The translations under genes and the position numbers were made by a program. This document shows, in pieces, positions 51,550 to 60,429 of a stretch of DNA of 64,000 bases (position 1 is its first letter; every line of letters starts with the position of its first letter). The stretch is from assembly GCF_042649825.1 (NCBI RefSeq), contig NZ_JBHSAB010000004.1, positions 1 through 64,000 of the forward strand, written 5' to 3'. Origin of the DNA: Legionella_C dresdenensis (lineage in GTDB: Bacteria; Pseudomonadota; Gammaproteobacteria; Legionellales; Legionellaceae). The notes below the pieces were generated by a model that saw nothing but the letters and a program-made list of their open reading frames with translations, had not been told where the DNA came from and did no database searches.

Positions 51550-51938
51550 ATGTTAGTAACAATTAAAGCGAAAATCCCTTATCTGCATAGTATTTCCAGG
51601 CATATACCGGCAGGCGTGATTGTCGCATTTCTTGGCTGGCCTATAATTATTATAAGTTAATATTCTTATATTTTTTTATTATTATATAGTTCAACCTTAC
51701 TGTTAATAACTATGTATTTTACATTAAATTCAAGTAGTTATGATTTAATAAACTCTGTTGGAAACAGGTGGTTAAGCAATTTTTGTATTGTGATTATCTT
51801 TTAAGCCGGTTCTCTTATAGGATCTTATCCTGAATATATTAAGGGAAATACTATTAGCTTATTCACATCTTCTTATATGAGCTATAAAACTCATAACCGT
51901 TCGGCCTGAGTAAAATGTGCAGTTTATTTCGAAGACCT

Positions 51939-52024
51939 GGCACTGTACTAAAGACTTCGAGACAGTGCTAAAGCGCTTCCTCAGTCCGAATGTGTGATGA
52001 AAGGTAGAAAGTTAATTTCTTCGC
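51939..52024. repeat. Second interspersed repeat family, copy 2
   Basis: Matches 47631-47715 over about 85 bases. A short further unit (CAGCCTGAACGGTGTTATGAAAT) follows at 52027, and GGTTGGGTCA, a fragment of the other repeat family, at about 52060. Confidence 0.75.
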
Positions 52025-52417
52025 CAGCCTGAACGGTGTTATGAAATTATGAAGTGCAGGTTGGGTCATTATCAGGCGGCGTAATAATTATAATTTAATA
52101 TGATCATTTTCTTGTTATTATTTATTAGCTTTATAAAATCTGTGAGTAATTTGTTTTTTACAAATAAAAACAATAAGTTACATGATTTTTATTGCTGTTG
52201 GTAATGTCTGATTAATCTCATAGTAAAGTCTGGCTAACTAAGCCTGAAATGTGAAAGCCGGTATTTATTACCCTTCTTATCCTGATGTTATCAGTAAGTT
52301 ATTATTTAAGTTATCCTCAGTTATTTTGAGGTATAATTGAACAATATCTTTATGATGATAAAATCAACCAATTTACTTTTTTCTGTGGATAACTCTATTT
52401 TTTTATTCAGATAGCGG

Positions 52418-52423
52418 TATAAT
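52418..52423 (+). promoter_or_regulatory. Putative -10 box for dnaA
   Basis: TATAAT about 150 bases before dnaA and 26 bases after the perfect DnaA box, which would permit autoregulation by DnaA. No clear -35. Confidence 0.45.
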
Positions 52424-52573
52424 CTCCGGTTCTGTGTAGGCTTATTCTGTAATCCTTTTTTATTATTGTCCTGGAGCAATTGATTTTGCTTGCCTGAATA
52501 ATGCATTCAATGGCAGTATGGATCTCTGTGGCAGCAGTATTATTGCTGGCATTGTTCTGGAGAGGAGTTATGC

Positions 52574-53935
52574 GTGTCTGAACTTGTGTCTGAAGATATT
52601 TGGAAAAAGTGCCGAGATCTTTTGGCTGTTGAGTATCCTTCTCAATTTAAAATTTGGTTGGGTCCTTTACAGCATGAAATTAAAGACAGTAATTTGGTTC
52701 TTCTTGCTCCAAATAGATTTGTTGTTCAGTGGATCAAAGATAACTTTTTTGCCCGGATTAAAGAATTAGTCCTTCAGCATGGAGGAAACCTTATTTCATC
52801 AGTAAGCCTTGAAGTGGGCACCAAAGCTGCTCAACCAGTTGTTGTTAATAAAGTCATTGATACCAAAACGGTTAATAAAACTGAAGCGCCCAAGAAAGCA
52901 GCTGCTGATTACAAGAGTAGTTTTCTCAATAAGAAAATGGATTTTGGCAGTTTTGTTGAAGGTAATTCTAACCAACTGGCTCGAGCTGCCTCTTTGCAAG
53001 TAGCTGAAAAGCCAGGCGACGCATACAATCCTTTATTTATATATGGCGGCGTAGGATTGGGTAAAACCCATTTGATGCATGCCATAGGAAACTCTATTTT
53101 AAAGAATAATCCAGAAGCTAAAGTGCTTTATCTGCATTCTGAGCGTTTTGTAGCCGATATGGTTAAAGCCATTCAAACCAATGCTATTAATGAATTCAAA
53201 CGCTTTTACCGCTCTCTTGATGCGTTATTAATTGACGATATTCAGTTCTTTGCTGGAAAGGATCGATCACAGGAAGAGTTTTTTCATACGTTTAATGCCT
53301 TGCTGGAAGGACAAAAACAAATAATTCTCACCAGCGATCGTTACCCTAAAGAAATAGACGGGGTAGAAGAACGTTTAAAATCGCGCTTTGGATGGGGGCT
53401 TACTGTTGCCGTTGAACCGCCTGAGCTGGAAACACGAGTAGCTATTTTAATCAGTAAAGCAGAACAATCGAATATTGCCCTGCCGTATGAGGTGGCGTTT
53501 TTTATTGCCAAACGTATACGCTCTAATGTCCGCGAATTGGAAGGTGCGCTGCGGCGAGTTATTGCCAATGCTCATTTTACCGGCAAACCGATCACTATTG
53601 ATTTTGTTCATGAAGCATTAAGAGATCTCTTGGCTTTACAGGATAAATTGGTAACAATTGAAAATATTCAGAAAACCGTGGCTGAGTATTATAAGGTCAA
53701 AGTGGCTGATTTATTATCAAAGCGACGTAGCCGATCGATTGCCAGGCCGAGGCAAATGGCGATGGCATTAGCCAAAGAATTGACCAATCATAGTTTGCCG
53801 GAAATTGGCGATCACTTTGGCGGACGGGATCATACTACGGTTATTCATGCCTGCCGTAAGGTTAAGGAATTAATCCAGGAAGAAAGTGATTTTGCCGAGG
53901 ATTATAAAAATTTACTTAGAACATTGTCGTCTTAA
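52574..53935 (+). CDS. dnaA: Chromosomal replication initiator DnaA
   Basis: 453 residues. Domain I (about 1-80), a Lys/Ala-rich linker (85-125), the AAA+ domain with P-loop GGVGLGKT (158-165) and Walker B DALLIDDIQFFAGK, and domain IV with GGRDHTTVIHACRKV for box recognition. It starts with GTG (52574) behind GAGGAG; the nearby ATG at 52570 is out of frame. Confidence 0.98.
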   Translation: MSELVSEDIWKKCRDLLAVEYPSQFKIWLGPLQHEIKDSNLVLLAPNRFVVQWIKDNFFARIKELVLQHGGNLISSVSLEVGTKAAQPVVVNKVIDTKTVNKTEAPKKAAADYKSSFLNKKMDFGSFVEGNSNQLARAASLQVAEKPGDAYNPLFIYGGVGLGKTHLMHAIGNSILKNNPEAKVLYLHSERFVADMVKAIQTNAINEFKRFYRSLDALLIDDIQFFAGKDRSQEEFFHTFNALLEGQKQIILTSDRYPKEIDGVEERLKSRFGWGLTVAVEPPELETRVAILISKAEQSNIALPYEVAFFIAKRIRSNVRELEGALRRVIANAHFTGKPITIDFVHEALRDLLALQDKLVTIENIQKTVAEYYKVKVADLLSKRRSRSIARPRQMAMALAKELTNHSLPEIGDHFGGRDHTTVIHACRKVKELIQEESDFAEDYKNLLRTLSS

Positions 53936-53949
53936 ATTGGAAATCAGAT

Positions 53950-55053
53950 ATGTTTGAGCTAACCATTGATAAAGCCCAGTTGCTTCCCTGTTTGTTAACC
54001 GTAGCAGGCGCTGTAGATAAACGTCAATCATTAGCGATCTTATCGAATATTCTGATTGCAATTGAGGGTGAGAAGATTGTTCTGACCGCAACTGATCTTG
54101 AAATTGAAATTTCTGCTTTTTTGCCTTGCGGTAGCCATTCTTCAGAAAAAATTACAGTTCCTGCGAAAAAGTTTATTGATATTATTCGCTCTCTGGATGA
54201 AGAAGTTACACCTACAATTAAAGTGCAGGACAATACTGCAGTTATTAAAGCAGGGCGAAGCCAATTTAAGTTGGCTACATTGCCAGCGGATCAATTTCCA
54301 GTAAGTGAGCAGGAGAGTATTGATATTGAGCATACTGTATCCAAAAATGAATTTATGCATTTGTTACAGTCTACTCATTTTGCCATGTCGCAACAGGATG
54401 TTCGAGTTTTTCTGAATGGTTTATTGCTGGAGTTTGAAGGTAATCATATGACTACAGTTGCTACTGATGGTCACAGAATGGCAATTTGTAAGCTGAATTG
54501 TGAAAAAAATCTTGGCAGTCATCGTTTTTTATTACCACGCAAGGGTGTTCAGGAAATGCTGCGCTTATTAAGTGCAATAACGGATGAAGAAATCGTTATT
54601 GCTGCCGGAAAAGGACATTTTCGGATAACAAGTTCTGGCTATACTTTTGTTTCGCGTTTAATTGAGGCAAGATTCCCTCCCTATGGTAAAGCGATACCTG
54701 TTGATAATGACAAGTTTGTTTTAATTGATAAGGATTCATTGAAACGTGCATTGGCGCGGATCATTATTCTTGCTCATGAAAAATCAAAAGCCGTAATGCT
54801 GCAGGTTCAGCCTAATAGTTTGACTTTGATTGCCAATAACCTTGAACAGGAAGAAGCAATGGAGTCCATTGAAGCCAGTATAGATGGTAATGAAATTAAA
54901 ATTGGGATTAATGCCGGTTATTTAATGGATGTATTGAATTTCTTGCCTGATGGACTTGTTAGATTATCAATGTCAACAACCGATAGAAGTATTTTGGTCG
55001 AGTCTTTGGCGGATGAAAATTATCAATATATTATTATGCCGATGAAAATATGA
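53950..55053 (+). CDS. dnaN: DNA polymerase III sliding clamp (beta)
   Basis: 367 residues in three similar clamp domains; FLNGLLLEF...ATDGHRMA and the C-terminal YIIMPMKI are family hallmarks. It follows dnaA by 14 bases and overlaps recF by 4 (ATGA). Confidence 0.98.
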   Translation: MFELTIDKAQLLPCLLTVAGAVDKRQSLAILSNILIAIEGEKIVLTATDLEIEISAFLPCGSHSSEKITVPAKKFIDIIRSLDEEVTPTIKVQDNTAVIKAGRSQFKLATLPADQFPVSEQESIDIEHTVSKNEFMHLLQSTHFAMSQQDVRVFLNGLLLEFEGNHMTTVATDGHRMAICKLNCEKNLGSHRFLLPRKGVQEMLRLLSAITDEEIVIAAGKGHFRITSSGYTFVSRLIEARFPPYGKAIPVDNDKFVLIDKDSLKRALARIIILAHEKSKAVMLQVQPNSLTLIANNLEQEEAMESIEASIDGNEIKIGINAGYLMDVLNFLPDGLVRLSMSTTDRSILVESLADENYQYIIMPMKI

Positions 55054-56120
55054 AGCTCGATGAGCTAAAGGTTACTAACCTGAGAAATATCACCTCTCTG
55101 GCAGTAACGTTACACCCTGCAATTAATTTTATCTCGGGCGTCAATGGAAGCGGTAAAACCTCTTTTTTAGAAGCAATATATCTGTTAAGTAGCGGTCACT
55201 CTTTTCGTACCCGGGAAATTTCTCACTTGATAAATCATGGCCAGGATTTTTTAACTATTTATGCTAAAACAACAGATTTACAAAAAATAAGTATCCAAAA
55301 AGCGCTTAATTCACCCACCATTGCCCGCATTAATGGAGTTCCTTGTCAATCAAGCAGTGAGCTGGCAGCGTTTTTGCCATGTCAAGTTTTTTATCAGGAT
55401 ATCTTTCAGCTTATTGATGCTGGCCCTGCAATCAGGAGGAACTTGCTTGATTGGGGCATGTTTCACGTGGAACATAATTATTTTTCAGTATGGAAAAACT
55501 ATAAACGAGTACTTAAGCAAAGAAATGCATTGCTAAAACAAAAAGCCAGGCAATCTTTATTAATCCCCTGGGATAAACAAATGAGCAGTCTGGCTGCAGA
55601 TCTCGATAGTATGAGAAGGAAATACATTGTCGAATTGAATACCCAATTTGAAGAAATTCTGCAGCAACTAACCTCACTGAAATGTGGATTGGAGTATCAG
55701 CGTGGTTGGGGGAAAAAGGACGATTTAAAAAGCCTTGAAGAAATCCTGTTTGAAAATTATGACAAAGACATGCAGCGTCAATATACACAGCATGGCCCTC
55801 ACCATGCTGATTTATTGGTTTCCAGTAAAGAATTTAAAGCGAAACATTACCTGTCGCGCGGACAGCAGAAAATTATTCTTTTTGCGTTAAAATTTGCGCA
55901 AACAAAATTGATTAATAAGCCATGTGTGTATCTTATTGATGATATGACATCAGAGCTTGATCAGGAACACGTGAAGCGCTTGACGAATTATATCAGTACC
56001 ACCGAAGGGCAGTTTTTTATAACTTTACGCCCGGATGATATTCATATTACCGGGTTGATTGATGGTGATATTAAGGAAATCGTGTTGTCAGAAGGATGTG
56101 CCCAACCCAACACTAATTGA
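55050..56120 (+). CDS. recF: Recombination mediator RecF
   Basis: A 356-residue SMC-like ATPase. P-loop GVNGSGKTS near 30-38, signature LSRGQQKIILFALKFAQ and Walker B CVYLIDDMTSELD. It loads RecA at gaps with RecOR. Normally gyrB follows directly; here a 4-kb gene on the other strand intervenes. Confidence 0.97.
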   Translation: MKLDELKVTNLRNITSLAVTLHPAINFISGVNGSGKTSFLEAIYLLSSGHSFRTREISHLINHGQDFLTIYAKTTDLQKISIQKALNSPTIARINGVPCQSSSELAAFLPCQVFYQDIFQLIDAGPAIRRNLLDWGMFHVEHNYFSVWKNYKRVLKQRNALLKQKARQSLLIPWDKQMSSLAADLDSMRRKYIVELNTQFEEILQQLTSLKCGLEYQRGWGKKDDLKSLEEILFENYDKDMQRQYTQHGPHHADLLVSSKEFKAKHYLSRGQQKIILFALKFAQTKLINKPCVYLIDDMTSELDQEHVKRLTNYISTTEGQFFITLRPDDIHITGLIDGDIKEIVLSEGCAQPNTN

Positions 56121-56143
56121 ACATCACATCTGCTTTGAAATAA

Positions 56144-59100
56144 TCACCTAGGAGCAGGAATTGGAATATCCTGTGTGTTTAACGTACTCTCCCTTGCTGC
56201 ACCGCCACGAATATTAGGTAAACGTTGATATTCATCTGCATTAGTGAATAAAACACGCTCTTCATATCGGCGCCAGAAAGCAGATGTAGGATTGAGATCG
56301 CTGGCAAAACGGTAAATAGCCCGCTTTGTAGTTTCCCCCGCTTCCTCGCCATGCTTCGCGATATCCTGGAACAACTCTTTTCCTTTAATTGCTACTGCAC
56401 CAATCATCTCGCTGGCTGCCAACACAGAGTAATCAACGGCTTTGCTGGTATGATCGGAAGCAGATTTGCCTGCATCTTTAGTTTTATGAGCAAAAAAGCC
56501 TAACGCCTGGCGGGCATGATTTAGGGGATTAGATATATATTCAGCAGCACTCATAGCAGTCCCTTCAAGGGTGCGATAAGAATTTATTAAAATATTTTCT
56601 GTGAGATAAACGATTTCGAGGCTTGAATCATAAATTGCCTGTGCTAAAGGGATAAAAATATCCTCAAGCGCTTCAATACAGATATGCCATAGATAAGCTG
56701 CCGCACGCATAATCGCCTGATAGCAATCAGTGAACAGATTAAGCAAGGTAAACGAACTGAGAGAAATAGCAGAACGAACAGGATAATAAATTTTTACTAA
56801 CAATAAACTGAATTGACTGGCTAACCAGTGTAACGCTCGTATGCCATGATGAATGATTATCTGCAGTTTTTCCAAAGAATAATAAGCGGCAATACCTGCT
56901 TTACGCTTACAAAAATGAGTAAAATCGATAAATTTATTACTTATTTGTATCATACCTGTATGCAAGTGATAACCGCTATGAAAGGCCAGATTTTTAAGGG
57001 CCAGATAACTTTCGCTTAGCGCAGTATGTAGCTTAAGAGCAGGTGGGATGAACAATCTTTCCGCGCATTGTTGCAAGAACGCGGTCAAAGAAGTTATGGC
57101 ACGCCAACTTTTGATCACAGCAGTTAAAATAAACTCTTTGACATAATGAAAACCAATAGCCAAGGCATAGGCTGATGGATAATAAATAGCCTGAAGCATT
57201 TCAAGAGCTTTTTTAAACAAGATGGAAATGTTACGCAGAATTATTTGTTCAATAAATCCTGTAATTACAAAATTGCCCTGGTAAAAAGCAATACTTCCAT
57301 TACGATGAATAAATCGTGCCAAACGGGTTAAATAATACTCACAATATCTGTAAATGCCGTGCACAACACGATAAGAATAAATTGAGCCTATTGCAAGCAT
57401 TTCAAGGCTACGATTAAAAAAGTCAGCGCCGAAGCGATAATAAGGCCTTAACCTATCAGTCAGATTGTGAATAAATGCAGTTGTGTGCGTTGTCCACAGA
57501 TGAGAAAGCTTTATATACCATAAGCTGATAAGCTCAGCGCTTTTATAAGCGGCAGTATGCAAAAGCTGGTAAATGGAAAGTGCAAATGAATTGGAAACAC
57601 TACTGCAGATTGAAATTGCCAGGAAGGACAGGCTTAAAAATGTAGCTGCTGCCTTAACAAACAGTACAACAATCAGTGAGCTGAGCTTGATAAAGAGATA
57701 TTTTATGATTATCTCCAGGAGAGCCAACCCATGATATAAAGTCCGTAAGGGATAAGATAGCCAAAAGCTGAGAGTAAGATAAGCAAGCCGTAATTGGGCA
57801 GTAAGAAAAAGGAGGGTATGGTGGTACCATTTATTTATTAACAGGTAGCTTGCTTTTATATTTTGCTCCAGCGTTTTTAATCCAGAAAATAATACGCGGC
57901 CGACTTTGAGTGCTGCCTGATAACCGTATTCGCCAGCATGCAATATAGCATGGTAATTGTTGCGAACAACTGGAATAGCAATAAGTTGTAATTGTTCATA
58001 TATTAGTAGTAGTGCGTAAGATATTGCGCGATTGAAATATCTTATGGCATAAGAAAATAAATAGTAACTGTAATAGCCAGCATCAGCAAAAAAACGGATT
58101 ACAAAACGGCAAAAATCAATAACAAATTCATAGCTTTTAAAAAGAATATTCTGAATCGGCCGTGAAAAAATGCGGGTAGCTCCATGTGCTAAAGCGCCAT
58201 AAAAGACTGGTAAATAAAAGTTATTATCACGCCAGAAATTATTTCGGGCAGAAACCTGTTCGTCTTCACAGCGACGCTCTTCAGTCAGTCGATGCCAGAA
58301 TTCACTGCGGTCAGCGCCAATTTGCCTGTCAGCGTTTTCAATGGTCTCTCTTCGGTTCTGCCAAAAATTTTCCCATTGCAGTTTAAACTGTTGCCCGTTG
58401 AACGTTTGGGCGCTGTTTCGATCTTGCCAGTAGGCAAGCCAACCCTGACGTCTTGCTTCGTCTTTATACGCGCTAACCTGATAGCGTTGTTCCCATTCAT
58501 TATTTTGTTCCAGCAAACGAGCAGCATCATTGCCAGCGCGTTCCTGAGCCAAACCAGGCCAGTAGTTTTGCCAATATAACAAATGTTGTTGTTTGAGTTG
58601 TTGATAAGTCGTACTTATTGCAATGCTATTTACTGTATAAGAACGCTGAGCTGTTGCAATATTTTGAAGATAAATCGGTTCCCGCAATTGTAAGAACAAA
58701 TGGGTACTGTTTTGAATGGCAAGATAGTCAGCACTTAACTGGATTTGGATGGAATTAGCAAACAGCGTTAATATGTCTGTTAATGCATTTTCTGCCCCGC
58801 TTGCTTCAGCCCTAAGAGCATACCAAACCTGATTATTTCTGATTGTAGACTGTTGCAGAAAAGCACGTTCATTCACAGTATCATTAATCCAGAATTGCTG
58901 CCAACCCGCAGAGTGCTGTTCAAGTTGTTCATCGTAGCGTTGTTGTAACTGGCGAGTATTGAACCTGTTTTGTTCGCGGGCGATATCTTGTTGCTGACGA
59001 GCAAGTGAAGTATTTATTCGCGAGCGCAAACTTGCCAGGCTGTGTATCCAGTCCTGCTCTTCGTAGCTGATGGCCTGATTGGGCCAGTAATTGCGCCAGG

Positions 59101-60238
59101 CCTGAGCAATACTATCGTCGATAATAGCATTACTAGTAAAAAAATTACCCCAGAAATCATTTATGAATTGCGCTCTTTGCCTATCCTCTTCGTCATTAGC
59201 GTTGTTATAATCAGTCCAATAATTTTCCTGTTCAGCAACACGTTGTTGCCTGTTATTATGATACTCAGTAGTCTGATGCAGAAGAAAAATATCGTGGTTC
59301 TGACGTTGGGTCTGTAGCTGCTCAGTATGGGATCGTGCGCGGCTTAACCAATAATTTTGCCAATAGGCTTCTCTTGCCTGGATAAAAGCCTGCTGCGCTT
59401 CTGAGCGGGCGTTCCGATCTGTGTTTCTGTCATTTTGCCGTTGTTGCGTTTCAATCGTGTATTGCTCAGCGCGCGCTGTTGATCTTAAACTGCGTTCGTT
59501 AGCCGTTTCACGGTCTTGGTGTTGATAATTATCATCCATATTTTGCCAGAAATGCGACCAGACCAGAGCATCAGTATCTCTGTCCTGCGTTGCCATTCGT
59601 TCCTGCTCGGGCCAATACCCTGTCCAATAGGAAATGGCTTCGTTAAGCTGATTATTATTATCCTGCCTGAGCTGTTGACGTTGGTTTTGTCTGGCTGTAG
59701 TACGCAGTTCGTGATTTGGTACACTATCCCGATATACTTGCCAGAAGTTTTCCCGGTTTTGAATTCTCAGATTATTTGACTGATTACGTTCTTCACTGCG
59801 GACTGTTGATAAGTTGGAATGGTGGCTCTCGCGATTCTGATCATTAATTTGCCGGGTTTCAGTTCTGCTTTGCCAATATTCCTGCCAGTATTGTTCTCGT
59901 TCCAAATTTTGTCGACGGTATCTTTCAGATCGATTTTGCCAGAATTGGCTACGGTTTTGTCGGCGCAATTGCTGTTTTCTTTTATGGTCAGACTCCCAAT
60001 TGCGCCACGAAGTCTGATATCTGGTCTGTCTCTGCCGCTGCTTTAGATGGCGTTGGATTTTCTGTTCATCCCAAAATCGTTGGCGTTCATTCCTTGTTGC
60101 TTCATTCTCGCTTGCTCTGACATCATGAATTTCCACATCGCGATAGAGCTGCCCATAACGAATTTGATTATTGCCGGGATCTATCGGATCCGGGAGTTGG
60201 GATAATTTCTCTCGGATTACTTCAATTGGCTTGACCAT
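56144..60238 (-). CDS. Giant W/Q/R/N-rich protein of unknown function inserted between recF and gyrB
   Basis: A 1364-residue protein with two unlike halves. Residues about 40-670 are very rich in Gln, Arg, Asn, Trp and Tyr and repeat a motif of the form (F/Y)WxxYW with a charged follow-up at least fifteen times (QYWQEYWQSR, AYWQNYWLSR, LYWQNYWPGL, SYWTGYWPEQ, VWSHFWQNM), spaced about 25-45 residues. Residues about 680-1230 are long amphipathic or hydrophobic Tyr/Leu/Ile-rich helices (YYSYYLFSYAIRYFNRAISYALLLIYEQL), possibly membrane-associating. The tail is hydrophilic, ending IPIPAPR. No signal peptide and no family I recognise. The frame is open throughout and the composition is constrained, so it is a real gene. 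It may be an effector or surface protein. Confidence 0.75.
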   Translation of the reverse strand: MVKPIEVIREKLSQLPDPIDPGNNQIRYGQLYRDVEIHDVRASENEATRNERQRFWDEQKIQRHLKQRQRQTRYQTSWRNWESDHKRKQQLRRQNRSQFWQNRSERYRRQNLEREQYWQEYWQSRTETRQINDQNRESHHSNLSTVRSEERNQSNNLRIQNRENFWQVYRDSVPNHELRTTARQNQRQQLRQDNNNQLNEAISYWTGYWPEQERMATQDRDTDALVWSHFWQNMDDNYQHQDRETANERSLRSTARAEQYTIETQQRQNDRNTDRNARSEAQQAFIQAREAYWQNYWLSRARSHTEQLQTQRQNHDIFLLHQTTEYHNNRQQRVAEQENYWTDYNNANDEEDRQRAQFINDFWGNFFTSNAIIDDSIAQAWRNYWPNQAISYEEQDWIHSLASLRSRINTSLARQQQDIAREQNRFNTRQLQQRYDEQLEQHSAGWQQFWINDTVNERAFLQQSTIRNNQVWYALRAEASGAENALTDILTLFANSIQIQLSADYLAIQNSTHLFLQLREPIYLQNIATAQRSYTVNSIAISTTYQQLKQQHLLYWQNYWPGLAQERAGNDAARLLEQNNEWEQRYQVSAYKDEARRQGWLAYWQDRNSAQTFNGQQFKLQWENFWQNRRETIENADRQIGADRSEFWHRLTEERRCEDEQVSARNNFWRDNNFYLPVFYGALAHGATRIFSRPIQNILFKSYEFVIDFCRFVIRFFADAGYYSYYLFSYAIRYFNRAISYALLLIYEQLQLIAIPVVRNNYHAILHAGEYGYQAALKVGRVLFSGLKTLEQNIKASYLLINKWYHHTLLFLTAQLRLAYLTLSFWLSYPLRTLYHGLALLEIIIKYLFIKLSSLIVVLFVKAAATFLSLSFLAISICSSVSNSFALSIYQLLHTAAYKSAELISLWYIKLSHLWTTHTTAFIHNLTDRLRPYYRFGADFFNRSLEMLAIGSIYSYRVVHGIYRYCEYYLTRLARFIHRNGSIAFYQGNFVITGFIEQIILRNISILFKKALEMLQAIYYPSAYALAIGFHYVKEFILTAVIKSWRAITSLTAFLQQCAERLFIPPALKLHTALSESYLALKNLAFHSGYHLHTGMIQISNKFIDFTHFCKRKAGIAAYYSLEKLQIIIHHGIRALHWLASQFSLLLVKIYYPVRSAISLSSFTLLNLFTDCYQAIMRAAAYLWHICIEALEDIFIPLAQAIYDSSLEIVYLTENILINSYRTLEGTAMSAAEYISNPLNHARQALGFFAHKTKDAGKSASDHTSKAVDYSVLAASEMIGAVAIKGKELFQDIAKHGEEAGETTKRAIYRFASDLNPTSAFWRRYEERVLFTNADEYQRLPNIRGGAARESTLNTQDIPIPAPR

Positions 60239-60372
60239 AATATACCATGAATAGCATTAAAGTAGCGAAATGCTATCACAATTAAAACATTATGGTCGAT
60301 TGCTTTTTATTATGATCGAAAAGATTGCACTACTCTAAACCGAGCACAACCATATAAACGATTGACAAAGCA

Positions 60373-60381
60373 TGGTATAAT
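60373..60381 (+). promoter_or_regulatory. Extended -10 promoter of gyrB
   Basis: TGGTATAAT (TG-n-TATAAT) lies 49 bases before the gyrB ATG. No good -35 is at the right distance, as is usual for extended -10 promoters. It gives gyrB independent transcription despite the inserted gene. Confidence 0.6.
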
Positions 60382-60429
60382 TACCTTTTTTTGCGGCCGT
60401 AAGTCGAGCAGAGTGAAAGAGGATCATTT

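Larger units (their letters stand above)
51563..52573. other. Putative chromosomal replication origin (oriC) region
   Basis: About 1 kb without genes, AT-rich, between divergent rpmH and dnaA. DnaA-box-like sites: TGTGGATAA at 52384-52392 (perfect on the minus strand), TTATTCACA at 51859-51867, TTATCCTGA at 51825-51833 and 52277-52285, and TTATCCTCA at 52311-52319. Very AT-rich runs at 51650-51760 and 52080-52160 could serve as unwinding elements. A copy of the second repeat family lies inside. Confidence 0.65.

Noticed and set aside
60362..60381. TTGACA close to TATAAT before gyrB as a standard promoter
   Set aside because: The two boxes are only 8 bases apart; the extended -10 reading (TGGTATAAT) is better.
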